Part shown: piece by piece, positions 1 to 7,565 of the stretch
Position numbering within the stretch: position 1 is the stretch's first letter
Layout: each line of letters begins with the position of its first letter
Assembly (NCBI GenBank): GCA_021736385.1
Contig: JAIPFY010000019.1
Span: 1 to 49,937, forward strand
Direction of reading: 5' to 3'
DNA: 49,937 nt
DNA from: Spirochaetia bacterium
GTDB lineage: Bacteria > Spirochaetota > Spirochaetia > CAKZLE01
Translations under genes and position numbers: made by a program
Notes under the pieces: model-generated
Seen by the model: the letters and a program-made list of their open reading frames with translations, nothing else
Told to the model about the DNA's origin: nothing
The model's database searches: none

Positions 1-139
1 ATTCTTCAGCGATTGGTATACGAGGGTGCACATTACTGTGTAAACCGAATTCTGGAACCGCCGTGGTACGGGTCCGTATGCCCGGTGGTGTGGAAGGACG
101 AGGAAACTAGGGTTGCCTAGTTTCCTCTCCTATCCGATT
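1..139 (+). mobile_element. Group II intron, 3' end only (domains V and VI)
   Basis: The segment has the typical end of a bacterial group II intron. A domain V-like hairpin pairs ACCGCCG (57-63) with CGGTGGT (83-89) and has an inner stem closed by a four-base loop; it is followed by GTGTGGAAGGACG. Domain VI is a perfect 12-bp stem (100-111 with 116-127) with loop GTTG. The end TATCCGATT (131-139) matches the usual YTACYCGAT-type 3' terminus. The maturase and the 5' end would lie upstream of the window. No bulged branch-point adenosine is seen in the domain VI stem, which is odd. The exact 3' splice boundary is inferred. Confidence 0.75.
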
Positions 140-393
140 CCATACTGACCTGATAGCATCCATGGTGCCTTGCCATAGCTGCATCAGCAGATCGCAGCTG
201 CCATGGTTCCCTCATCATACCGCCGACTTCAGATATCCAATCGATGTATGTATCCGTTCGTTCCGAATAACGGGGTATGAGCCCTTTTTGTTTTGTGTCA
301 GCATAATGACCTCTGCAGAGATCCTGAAGGTTCGTTCCGCTCTCAAGCTGATCGCACGTACGGTATCACTCGTGGTGCGGGGAGCAGTCCGTA
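140..393. other. Intergenic region without a recognisable gene
   Basis: This stretch lies between the intron end and the stop codon of the cyclic-di-GMP gene on the minus strand. Open frames here are short and do not resemble proteins. It should contain the 3' untranslated part of that gene, but I see no convincing U-tract terminator. Confidence 0.5.
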
Positions 394-2211
394 TCAGCTG
401 CTTGAGGACTTGGTAAGCCAGACGATACCGGCTTTCTTGGCCTGTTTCTTGAGTGATGCAAGGACATTGCTCAGTTCTTCCAGCTTGCATGGCCCGTTGA
501 CATCGTCATATCTGATCGCAGCAGCGCATACGGTCATGAGGGGGAAATCGGTTGCTATCCCATTTCGGTCGATTGCAGTGATGAAGCCTCTGCTGATATC
601 CTCAGAATCGTAGAAGGACTGGACTTCGGTGTTGAATCGTTCGACGATGGTGCTGATCAGCAGATGGGCCTTCGTATGGGGGATCATGTGAGAGGGGAGT
701 ATGACGAAGAAATCATCTCCTCCTATATGACCGATGAATTCCAGGTCCCCGGCAGCCGCGTATCGTTTGAGCATCTGAGCGAACAGCCCTATGATGCGGT
801 CTCCGAGTCTGAATCCATAGTGATCATTGAATGCTTTGAACCAGTTGAAATCAAAGTAGCATACGATGGTACGTACCAGATCTCTTGTAAGCAGGCTGAC
901 CAGCACCCGTTCGATCTCCAGGTTGCCCGGCAGCTTCGTAAGTGGATTCAGATCTCGTGCGACAGCGATGTCGCGTTCACTGATGATCTTCAGCAGGCTG
1001 TAGGTATCAAGGATCCCGGCGTATCTGCCGTTCTCTGTGATCATCACACAGGTCGTGTTCTCTGCATCCTTTATGATGCTCATGATACTATCTATGGTCG
1101 AGCTCTTCTCGATACAGAGGACTCGGGTGATGAAATACTCCAGCCCCTGGTGCAGCAGTAGGTTCCTGAAGATGGAGATGCCGTGATAGGAGAAGACATA
1201 TCGTCTCATGGTGCTCTCAGACAGGATCCCCAGCGGTTCCCCACTCGGCCCGATGACCGGTACATGCAGTACGGCTTCTTCGTTGCGAAAGCTATCTAGG
1301 ATCTGCTCTGCACTCCAGTCAAGCCCGATCGGTTCGATCTCCTGTATGGAAGCATACAGCGGATATCTGTTCACATCACATGACCTTCTCTGTCCTTCTG
1401 CCAAGGGGCATACCTCATAGCGATCGGTCAAGACAGCAGTATCTTCAGATGGCCGCTGTATGAAGTATCCCTGCACATAGTCACACCCCAGATCCCGGCA
1501 GGCAGAGAACTCCTCAGCTGTCTCTACCCCTTCGGCAATCACTTTTGCCCCATTGATATGAGCAAGGCGGGACAGGTGCTCGACGAACTGTCGTTTCCTG
1601 AGGGTCTTGTGGATATCCTGGATATAGTATCGATCGATCTTGATATAGTCCGGCTGCAGTTCATACATCAGTTTATAGCCGGCATAGCCGGATCCGAAGT
1701 CATCGATCGCCAGCCGTATGCCGAACTCTCGATAGGAGTGGGCGGCTTCCGTGAGGACCCCATAGTCCTCACAGGCATGATGTTCGGTGATCTCATAGCA
1801 GATCCTATCGGGTGCCATACCGCATTCGAAGAGGGTGTCTATCACGAACTGGTGCTTGTTCAGGACATATTCGATCACCCTGATGTCCGTATTATAGAAC
1901 ATGATCGGCTTGCAGGCCGTATCCACTGTAGAGAATTTCTTCAAAGCTCTGCAGAACAGTTCGTTGTGCAGTTCCAGCAGCAGTCCCGATCCATAGCCCC
2001 AGTCAAACAGCTCTTCTGCCGTTGAGAAGCTGCTTTCCCCATAGCCGCGCAGCAGGGCTTCGAACCCGATGCATTCTCCCGAGATGGCGCTGATGATCGG
2101 TTGGAAAGCATAACACAGTCCGGATGTGACCTCTCTGACATGATTCAGTCGTTGAATGTTCATTACAGCAGAACGTACCTGAGTGAGATCAGGATCATAT
2201 GAGATCTTCAT
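394..2211 (-). CDS. EAL-CBS-GGDEF cyclic-di-GMP turnover protein
   Basis: Predicted cytoplasmic enzyme of 605 residues that may both make and break cyclic-di-GMP. An EAL domain fills about residues 25-270, with GFEALLRG, the DDFGSG metal/substrate loop, the IKID lysine and AEGVET all present, so phosphodiesterase activity looks intact. A CBS pair follows (about 290-415), which in this family usually binds an adenosyl ligand. A C-terminal GGDEF domain (about 425-595) has the active variant GGDDF. There is no membrane segment. The first ATG has no good Shine-Dalgarno sequence; a second ATG 16 codons downstream is no better. It lies 107 nt downstream of rsgA on the same strand, with a hairpin between them, so it may be separately transcribed. 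Which activity dominates cannot be told from sequence. Confidence 0.9.
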   Translation of the reverse strand: MKISYDPDLTQVRSAVMNIQRLNHVREVTSGLCYAFQPIISAISGECIGFEALLRGYGESSFSTAEELFDWGYGSGLLLELHNELFCRALKKFSTVDTACKPIMFYNTDIRVIEYVLNKHQFVIDTLFECGMAPDRICYEITEHHACEDYGVLTEAAHSYREFGIRLAIDDFGSGYAGYKLMYELQPDYIKIDRYYIQDIHKTLRKRQFVEHLSRLAHINGAKVIAEGVETAEEFSACRDLGCDYVQGYFIQRPSEDTAVLTDRYEVCPLAEGQRRSCDVNRYPLYASIQEIEPIGLDWSAEQILDSFRNEEAVLHVPVIGPSGEPLGILSESTMRRYVFSYHGISIFRNLLLHQGLEYFITRVLCIEKSSTIDSIMSIIKDAENTTCVMITENGRYAGILDTYSLLKIISERDIAVARDLNPLTKLPGNLEIERVLVSLLTRDLVRTIVCYFDFNWFKAFNDHYGFRLGDRIIGLFAQMLKRYAAAGDLEFIGHIGGDDFFVILPSHMIPHTKAHLLISTIVERFNTEVQSFYDSEDISRGFITAIDRNGIATDFPLMTVCAAAIRYDDVNGPCKLEELSNVLASLKKQAKKAGIVWLTKSSSS

Positions 2212-2273
2212 GAATTATCAGAGAATTGTGTGTCCTGTAAGCATTGAATCAGTGCAGTCCCACCGGGAATGGA

Positions 2274-2311
2274 GACGGACGTGCAGTGCCCTTCGGTGCT
2301 GCACATCCGTC
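2274..2311 (-). terminator. Hairpin downstream of rsgA
   Basis: Two 17-nt arms (2274-2290 and 2295-2311) pair with one wobble and two mismatches around a 4-nt loop. On the minus strand this immediately follows the rsgA stop codon. There is no U-run after it, so it is either a weak terminator or an mRNA-stabilising or processing hairpin separating rsgA from the EAL-GGDEF gene. Confidence 0.45.
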
Positions 2312-2318
2312 GATGGTC

Positions 2319-3413
2319 TTACCGCTTTCGCAGCTTATTAAGTTCTTTCTGTCTCTTGGCGATCTGTTTCCACCGCTCTCTCTCTTTTCTGGCACTCTGC
2401 TCATCGAATCTTCTCTGGACATACCGGATCTCTTTGCGTATGTCCAGATACTGTTCATATCGTCTCTGTTCGAGTTCGCCGCAGGCCAGTGCCGCCTGTA
2501 CCGCACAGCCGGGTTCTCCTTCGTGAGAGCAGTCATCGTAGCGGCAGTGCTGTGCCAGCTCTTCGATATCGCTGAAGGCAGCTGCGGTACTCTCCTCTCC
2601 TGCGATCAGCTGCAGCTCCTTGAGCCCCGGGGTATCGATGATCATGGCCCCGGAGGGCAGTTTGAACAGCTCTCTGGCAGTCGTGGTGTGCTTCCCTTTC
2701 TGGTCAGAGGTCCTCTGGGCTGCCGTCTTCTGCAGGGTCCTGCCGGCAAGGGTGTTGATCAATGTCGATTTCCCCACGCCCGAAGGTCCCAGCAGAGCTG
2801 CGGTGGTTCCCGGTCTCAGTACAGCCTCCAGTTCTGAGAGGCCTTCGCCGGTGCTGGCACTGATACTGAATATGCGGACCCCCGGAGCGCTGTTGACTGC
2901 CTGCTGCAACGCTGATGATCTCATCTGTGCGTCAGCAAGGTCTGCTTTGTTGAGTACGATGATCGGTTCACTCCCGCTTTCCCATGCCAGTGTCAGATAG
3001 CGCTCAAGGCTCCCGGGGGTGAAGTTCCTGCCGCCGTTCAGACCGAAGACCAGCGCGGTGATGTCGATGTTCGCGGCTGATACCTGCTCCTCGGTCCTGG
3101 ATCCCGGAGCCTTTCTCGAGAACTGGGATGAGCGCTTCAGCACCTGCTCGATGATCCAGGTCTGAGCCTCCTGCCGGCAGAGGACCCAGTCTCCCACTAC
3201 CGGGTAGTCAGAAGGTCGCACTGCAGTATACCGGAATGCTCCTGATACTCTTGCAGCTGCTTCCCCGCTCCCGCTTCTGAGGGTATAGAGATGACGGGTA
3301 TCCCGTACCACCCGTGAGGGGCTCAGGTATCCCTCCGGGTACTGCAGGTACTGCTGTTCGAAGAACCTGTTCCAGCCCCAGCTGATGAGTTCCTGGTGTT
3401 CCTGTTCGTTCAT
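2319..3413 (-). CDS. rsgA: Ribosome small-subunit-dependent GTPase A (RsgA)
   Basis: Circularly permuted GTPase that checks maturation of the 30S ribosomal subunit. The 364-residue protein has an N-terminal OB fold, then the permuted G motifs: NKAD (G4), a SAST-like G5, the P-loop GPSGVGKST and DTPG (G3). A C-terminal zinc-finger region follows with the pattern C-R-Y-D-D-C-S-H-E-G-E-P-G-C, then a helical basic tail rich in Arg and Lys. The start at 3413 has GGGAGG six bases upstream. It overlaps the stop of the RNHCP gene by four bases (ATGA), so the two are translationally coupled. Confidence 0.96.
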   Translation of the reverse strand: MNEQEHQELISWGWNRFFEQQYLQYPEGYLSPSRVVRDTRHLYTLRSGSGEAAARVSGAFRYTAVRPSDYPVVGDWVLCRQEAQTWIIEQVLKRSSQFSRKAPGSRTEEQVSAANIDITALVFGLNGGRNFTPGSLERYLTLAWESGSEPIIVLNKADLADAQMRSSALQQAVNSAPGVRIFSISASTGEGLSELEAVLRPGTTAALLGPSGVGKSTLINTLAGRTLQKTAAQRTSDQKGKHTTTARELFKLPSGAMIIDTPGLKELQLIAGEESTAAAFSDIEELAQHCRYDDCSHEGEPGCAVQAALACGELEQRRYEQYLDIRKEIRYVQRRFDEQSARKERERWKQIAKRQKELNKLRKR

Positions 3414-3781
3414 ATCGTCCTCCCGGTCAGCATATCGACAGGGAAGGGCAGTGCTGAGAGTGCCCTGGCTGCAAGCAGGTAGAGCAGCAGTTCATTATCA
3501 TCAGCAGCGATCCTGTTGGTCCTGAGGAAGCCGCAGGATGTACATCTGTGGATGATGGACCACTCATTCGAGGGTCTTGCCCATACGGCGATCGGTTCCA
3601 TGGGACCTCTGCAGCTGCTGCGGCGGTCTCCCGTCCTCAGATCAGCATGCAGGCTCCACAGGCAGGTCGGGCAGTGGTTACGTATCGTTCGATTCATATC
3701 AGTCGGTGTGACGATCGCTCCGCAGTGGCAGCAGATGAAGGGGCTGTCGGTAACGGAGGATTCGTGTGTGATTCTGGACAT
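3410..3781 (-). CDS. RNHCP domain protein
   Basis: Small zinc-binding-type protein of 123 residues. It shows the family signature: CCHCG near residue 17, RNHCPTC with the name-giving RNHCP string, a central tract ending in CRGPMEPI, and a second HRCTSCGF pair. The function of the family is unknown; paired cysteines suggest a zinc ribbon. I chose the ATG at 3781 because AGGGAG lies seven bases before it; the longer frame to 3844 has no such site. It overlaps rsgA by four bases, which suggests a link to ribosome biogenesis or translation, but that is inference. Confidence 0.88.
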   Translation of the reverse strand: MSRITHESSVTDSPFICCHCGAIVTPTDMNRTIRNHCPTCLWSLHADLRTGDRRSSCRGPMEPIAVWARPSNEWSIIHRCTSCGFLRTNRIAADDNELLLYLLAARALSALPFPVDMLTGRTI

Positions 3782-3937
3782 GGCATTCTCCCTGTATGTA
3801 CATGATTGAACAATGAGTTGTCTGTAAAATGATGTCCTGTTCATGAAACACGTAGACAGATGTGTAGAGATGCCTGAGGATGTCAGCAGCCGTCAAGAGA
3901 TCACGGCAGTAATGAGAAAGGATGTGCTGATATCAGG

Positions 3938-3979
3938 TCATTCCTGAACAGGAACACCTTTGATCACAATAGCTGACAT
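3938..3979 (-). CDS. 13-codon ORF with strong ribosome binding site
   Basis: A short frame encoding MSAIVIKGVPVQE begins at 3979, preceded at five bases by AGGAGG, one of the strongest Shine-Dalgarno sites in the window. It lies between argO and the RNHCP gene, on the same strand. It could be a leader peptide for the RNHCP-rsgA pair or the start of a decayed gene, since another short open frame follows in a different phase. Its expression is not shown. Confidence 0.25.
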   Translation of the reverse strand: MSAIVIKGVPVQE

Positions 3980-4092
3980 GAACGCCTCCTGACTGATGGA
4001 ATATTCCATAGTATACACCACCGGAGATGTGTCATCAAGTTCTTTTCTGCACTCGTAGAGTCGTATCCTGCGGAAGCAGGAGAGGTCCTCTT

Positions 4093-4728
4093 TCAGCTCA
4101 CTGGCGGAACGAGTGATTCCAGAAGACCATGCTTGATGAGGGTATAGGCCATGAACCACATGATGATGGCTATCACCCGGTCAAGGATCTTCCAGGCCCG
4201 GGGGTCCTTGAAGATCGGGGAGAGGGCTCTGCCCCCGAGGCTGAGGGAGAAGAACCAGAGGAAGGATGCTGTGACAGCTCCTGCTGCGAAATATCCTCTG
4301 ACAGCCTGGTCATACGTGCTGCTGATCCCTCCGAGCAGCACGATGGTATCAATATAGACATGAGGGTTGAGCAGTGAGACGGCTAAGGTGAACAGCACCG
4401 CTGAAGAGGTGCTCATCGAGTCTCTGGGGGTCTCTTCCATGCTCTTCGGTGCGAAACTCGCTGCGGCGTGCTTCCAGCCGTACCACAGCAGGAACAGGGC
4501 TCCTGCTGTGGATGCAGCAGCAGAGAGCAGTGCTCTGGAGGCTATCCACGCACCCGCACCCAGTACCCCGATGGTTATGAGTATCGCATCGGTCATGCTG
4601 CAGACCAGCGGGATGACCAGGGAATGCTCCTGTCGGATCCCCTGAGACAGGACGAACGCATTCTGAGCTCCTATGGCGATGATGAGACTCGCTCCAAGAG
4701 CAAGTCCCTGCAGGTAGATGATCAGCAT
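4093..4728 (-). CDS. LysE/ArgO-family amino acid exporter
   Basis: Integral membrane protein of 211 residues that should export a basic or other amino acid across the inner membrane. It begins with the LysE-family opening of two hydrophobic helices around IIAIGAQNAFVLSQGIR, and further membrane helices fall at about residues 38-60, 66-86, 110-135, 145-170 and 180-200. An AAGGAGG site precedes the ATG at ten bases. A 17-codon leader ORF lies about 130 bases upstream on the same strand. ArgO and LysE are the closest named relatives; substrate is not decidable from sequence. Confidence 0.9.
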   Translation of the reverse strand: MLIIYLQGLALGASLIIAIGAQNAFVLSQGIRQEHSLVIPLVCSMTDAILITIGVLGAGAWIASRALLSAAASTAGALFLLWYGWKHAAASFAPKSMEETPRDSMSTSSAVLFTLAVSLLNPHVYIDTIVLLGGISSTYDQAVRGYFAAGAVTASFLWFFSLSLGGRALSPIFKDPRAWKILDRVIAIIMWFMAYTLIKHGLLESLVPPVS

Positions 4729-4855
4729 CTGTTCTTGTCCTCCTTATCTCAGCGGATGCAGTAGGATATCAGGATGTGCCTCCATGGTATGCAGCTGCAG
4801 AGAGTTTCGAGTGAATGCACAACTGATTATCGCTGAATGCTTGTAGTGCAGGTTA

Positions 4856-4909
4856 CTACCATGGTTGAGAGCAGTTGTACCATGAGGCACGAATCAGTTC
4901 AATATACAT
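4856..4909 (-). CDS. Possible 17-residue leader peptide upstream of the LysE-type exporter
   Basis: The frame encodes MYIELIRASWYNCSQPW and is preceded by TAGGAGGTTCAAAC, a near-perfect Shine-Dalgarno site at good spacing. It lies upstream of the exporter in the same direction and ends 127 bases before it. Two of 17 residues are Trp, two are Tyr, and one Trp is the last codon. This is the layout of a regulatory leader peptide, but I could not see a classical attenuator with U-run between it and the exporter. Confidence 0.4.
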   Translation of the reverse strand: MYIELIRASWYNCSQPW

Positions 4910-5048
4910 GTTTGAACCTCCTATCGAAGGAATAATCGTGCGGTTATGGGTGTGGTTAACAGAGAAAGATGCATCTGCAGCACCCATGTGCTCTATGCAT
5001 TCAGGCCAAAACGTTGTACACCATGGGTGAGAACTAACGAAGAGGAAA

Positions 5049-5870
5049 ATGAGAACGCCTCTGACAGCCTGCAGAGGCATGTCGGGTGAGCTGCTTCTCA
5101 AGAGTCATATGATGCCACATACGAAGAAACCGTTCAAGCCGGCACCCCGCAGATTCCATCCGAAGGGGATCACGGTGCTCTATGAGGATCACGATATTCT
5201 TGTTGTCGATAAATCCAGCGGACTGCTGACGGTCAGCACTGAACAGGAGAAGGAACACACAGCCTATTTCCTGCTCAATGAATATGTGAAGAAGGGGAAT
5301 CAGAAATCCAAGAATCGGATCTTCATCGTGCACAGACTCGATCGAGATACCTCCGGGGTCCTGGTGTTCGCCAAACATGCTGCGGCAAAAGTGTATCTTC
5401 AGGAAGAGTGGAAGAACTTCGAGAAGACCTATCATGCCGTCGTCCATGGTGCCATGAGTGAGAGTGAAGGGCTGATCACCTCCTACCTTACCGAGAACAG
5501 CATCCATAGGATGTATTCGGTGAAGAGCGAAGCCAAGGGAAAGCTGGCACAGACACGGTACCGCGTGATCAAGGCTACCGATCATTACAGTCTGCTGGAG
5601 ATCGGGCTGCTTACCGGCAGGAAGAACCAGATACGTGTGCACCTTGCAGAAGCAGGCTGCCCGGTGGTCGGTGATAAGGTATACGGGGAGAAGGGTACCG
5701 ACCGGGGAGCCAAACGGCTGATGCTCCATGCATCATCCATAACCTTCAACCATCCTCACTCAAAGGAACGGATGACCTTCACTGCTCCACTGCCGCCGAT
5801 CATGTCCCATCTGGTCAAGATCAAGCCGGAGGGGGCTCCTTCCGGCACACCGGGTCGTACCGGCAGCTGA
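5049..5870 (+). CDS. RluA-family rRNA pseudouridine synthase
   Basis: Converts specific uridines in RNA, most likely 23S rRNA, to pseudouridine. The catalytic motif HRLDRDTSGVLVFAK with the nucleophilic Asp is at about residues 98-112, and the family motif RKNQIRVHLA plus GDKVYG follow near 193-215. No S4 domain is seen at the N-terminus. The ATG at 5049 has AGAGG only three bases upstream; ATGs at 5079 and 5109 remain possible starts, and the core of the family starts close to the latter. The gene stands alone, followed by a terminator and a convergent gene. Confidence 0.92.
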   Translation: MRTPLTACRGMSGELLLKSHMMPHTKKPFKPAPRRFHPKGITVLYEDHDILVVDKSSGLLTVSTEQEKEHTAYFLLNEYVKKGNQKSKNRIFIVHRLDRDTSGVLVFAKHAAAKVYLQEEWKNFEKTYHAVVHGAMSESEGLITSYLTENSIHRMYSVKSEAKGKLAQTRYRVIKATDHYSLLEIGLLTGRKNQIRVHLAEAGCPVVGDKVYGEKGTDRGAKRLMLHASSITFNHPHSKERMTFTAPLPPIMSHLVKIKPEGAPSGTPGRTGS

Positions 5871-5901
5871 CAGACAGAAGTGCCCTCGGCAGATCTAAGG
5901 C

Positions 5902-5932
5902 GCAGGCTCTTTGTTCTCCAGAGCCGCTTTTT
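5902..5932 (+). terminator. Intrinsic terminator after the RluA-family gene
   Basis: GGCTCT (5905-5910) pairs with AGAGCC (5920-5925) around a 9-nt loop, extended by a GC pair beyond a bulged A, and is followed by a run of T (5928-5932). It lies between two convergent genes. Confidence 0.7.
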
Positions 5933-5939
5933 GTCGCGG

Positions 5940-6422
5940 TCACTGTTCCACCACATCCTTGAGCAGTCCGTACAGCACCCTCATGCGTTCTCCCAGGATC
6001 TCATCATCCTTGTGCAGACAGGCATCAAAGAGCTCGAGATCTTTTTCGATGTGTGAGTTCTCTGTGCAGATGGCCACATTCATGGCCCCTCCCTGCACTC
6101 CGATCCTATCCAGAAGCGGGTAGGATGGGTAGTCCTTCTCGTTCATGTGGTAGCGTTCGGTGAAGAAGAGTCTGGTCCTGCATACCAGGATCGCCAGGTC
6201 CAGCACACGGTGGAGCGGCATCTCCTCTGACTGTCTTGACCATTTCTCTCCCGTATGACGCCAGATCTTCGCCGATATATCAAGTTCTCCCCGTTCGCTC
6301 CACTGGGCCAGTCCCAGCGAGAGCCCCTTTGCGTCGGTGTGTTCAGCGCTCCTGCCGTCGACCAGGTCATAGGACTCAGAGACGATGACCGGCTTGTGTT
6401 TCAGTTCCGTAGGTATCTTCAT
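5940..6422 (-). CDS. DUF6530-like conserved protein
   Basis: Soluble protein of 160 residues that I recognise by overall pattern as the DUF6530 family: opening KIPTxLKHKPVIVSESYD, then TDAKGLSLGLAQW, ISAKIWRHTGEKWSRQSEE and LPLHRVLDLAIL-like helices. No catalytic motif or membrane segment is visible and the function of the family is unknown. The ATG at 6422 has AAAGGGAA seven bases upstream, and a good promoter lies in the divergent region toward the Fur-family gene. Confidence 0.7.
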   Translation of the reverse strand: MKIPTELKHKPVIVSESYDLVDGRSAEHTDAKGLSLGLAQWSERGELDISAKIWRHTGEKWSRQSEEMPLHRVLDLAILVCRTRLFFTERYHMNEKDYPSYPLLDRIGVQGGAMNVAICTENSHIEKDLELFDACLHKDDEILGERMRVLYGLLKDVVEQ

Positions 6423-6462
6423 GGTATGTTCCCTTTACAGATATATGTAGTAATCTACTAAC

Positions 6463-6491
6463 ATACTAAATTACTGCATTAGTAAAGTCAA
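6463..6491 (-). promoter_or_regulatory. Promoter of the DUF6530-like gene
   Basis: On the minus strand TTGACT (6486-6491) is separated by 17 bases from TAGTAT (6463-6468). The promoter and early leader are crowded with TAGTA/TACTA words, including AGTAAT (6449-6454) and ATTACT (6470-6475) in inverted orientation, which may be an operator. Confidence 0.65.
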
Positions 6492-6843
6492 GAGTCATGT
6501 CATCGTGCTCGATCTGGACGTGATGCATGCGGGAACATGGGCAAGCACACTGCGTGAGACGAGGTTGGCATGTCGGAGAAGTCAGATCCCCGGTGAAGGG
6601 TCCTGCCCTCTGGTGAAGCATGAAAGTATCTTGTTCGAATGAGGGTCGTGGTTCGCGACAGGGGTGTGGTCGGTTGACGTTTTTTTTACATGGTGACATA
6701 CTACTGCAGAATAGAAGCTGCAAGTGAATGGAAGCTGCATGATGAAGATGCCTGTACGGCATCTTCGGTGCACCGCATAGAGAAAAAAAAGTTGTTCTTC
6801 TGCCCCAGAGCGAATGGAAGCAACAGGGATCCAGGAAACGTAT
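6492..6843. other. Divergent intergenic region with the fur-family promoter and leader
   Basis: No protein gene is supported here. The right half holds the promoter of the Fur-family gene (6674-6702) and a leader of about 135 bases containing a 9-bp hairpin (6744-6752 with 6758-6766) followed by the palindrome CGGTGCACCG (6766-6775). The left half (6492-6670) shows nothing I can name. Confidence 0.5.
6674..6702 (+). promoter_or_regulatory. Promoter of the Fur-family gene
   Basis: TTGACG (6674-6679), a 17-base spacer that begins with eight T, and CATACT (6697-6702). The predicted transcript would carry a leader of roughly 135 bases. Confidence 0.6.
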
Positions 6844-7341
6844 ATGAGTTCAGATACTGAGCATAGCCAGAAAGAAGTGAATACCCCGCAGCCGACCCGC
6901 TTTCGCATGACACATCCGAGGAGAGTCATTCTCGACTGTCTCAAGCAGGCAGCTGTCTATATGACAGCCGATGATATCTTCATAGCTCTGCATCCTGATG
7001 ATCCGGGGATCGGACTGGCTACGATCTACAGGACCCTCAATCTCCTCGAAGAACATGAGATGATCAGCAAGGTGAATGTCGGTGACGGCCGTGCCCGTTT
7101 CGCCTATATCGAACGTGCCCCGAACTCGAACAACTATCATCAGCTGGTCTGTAAACGGTGCTTCAAGATCATCAAGTTCAACGACTTCTCCTATGAGGAG
7201 GTCCTGTGCATGCGCCAGTGTGAGAAGAAGTACAGTGAGATCTACCATTTCGCCATCGAAAGTCATGTGGTGCAGTACTATGGTCTGTGTGAAGAGTGCC
7301 AGAAGGCCGATGCACGAGAGCATGATCAGGCATCGGTCTGA
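6844..7341 (+). CDS. Fur/PerR-family metalloregulator
   Basis: Transcription factor of 165 residues, expected to repress target genes in response to a metal (iron, zinc, manganese) or peroxide. The winged-helix part includes TADDIFIALH and LATIYRTLNLLEEHEM, the recognition region typical of Fur proteins. The C-terminal dimerisation domain keeps HQLVCKRC and CEEC, the two CxxC pairs of the structural zinc site. I prefer the ATG at 6844, with AGGAAA seven bases upstream, over the one at 6814. The subfamily (Fur, PerR, Zur) cannot be decided. It sits upstream of the branched-chain amino acid operon but has its own promoter. Confidence 0.92.
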   Translation: MSSDTEHSQKEVNTPQPTRFRMTHPRRVILDCLKQAAVYMTADDIFIALHPDDPGIGLATIYRTLNLLEEHEMISKVNVGDGRARFAYIERAPNSNNYHQLVCKRCFKIIKFNDFSYEEVLCMRQCEKKYSEIYHFAIESHVVQYYGLCEECQKADAREHDQASV

Positions 7342-7420
7342 GATCCTGCCGCTGCATGACAGAACTCTGACAAAAAAAATAAGCTAAAGAATATAAGTTG
7401 CCCCGTGAATTAGATTTCTG

Positions 7421-7449
7421 TTGAATAAATATGCAGGATTATGTATAAA
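7421..7449 (+). promoter_or_regulatory. Promoter of the branched-chain amino acid ABC operon
   Basis: TTGAAT (7421-7426), a 17-base spacer, and TATAAA (7444-7449). It lies about 115 bases before the GTG start of the substrate-binding protein gene. Confidence 0.65.
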
Positions 7450-7565
7450 AGAACTTGTATATATGGGATTCGACTCGATGTTGGATCAGTGCAGCCCCTG
7501 CGACACTGCCAGAAGGCTTGAAGCTCCTGTATATTGTCACGAATACTACTTATGGAGGGTGGATT

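Noticed and set aside
664..2025. Plus-strand ORFs of 155-165 codons opposite the EAL-GGDEF gene
   Set aside because: They are antisense shadows of a gene with clear domains and have no ribosome binding sites or recognisable motifs.
7455..7565. ATG start at 7455 for the Liv binding protein
   Set aside because: It would place 37 residues before the lipoprotein signal peptide; GTG 7566 follows GGAGG and begins the signal.
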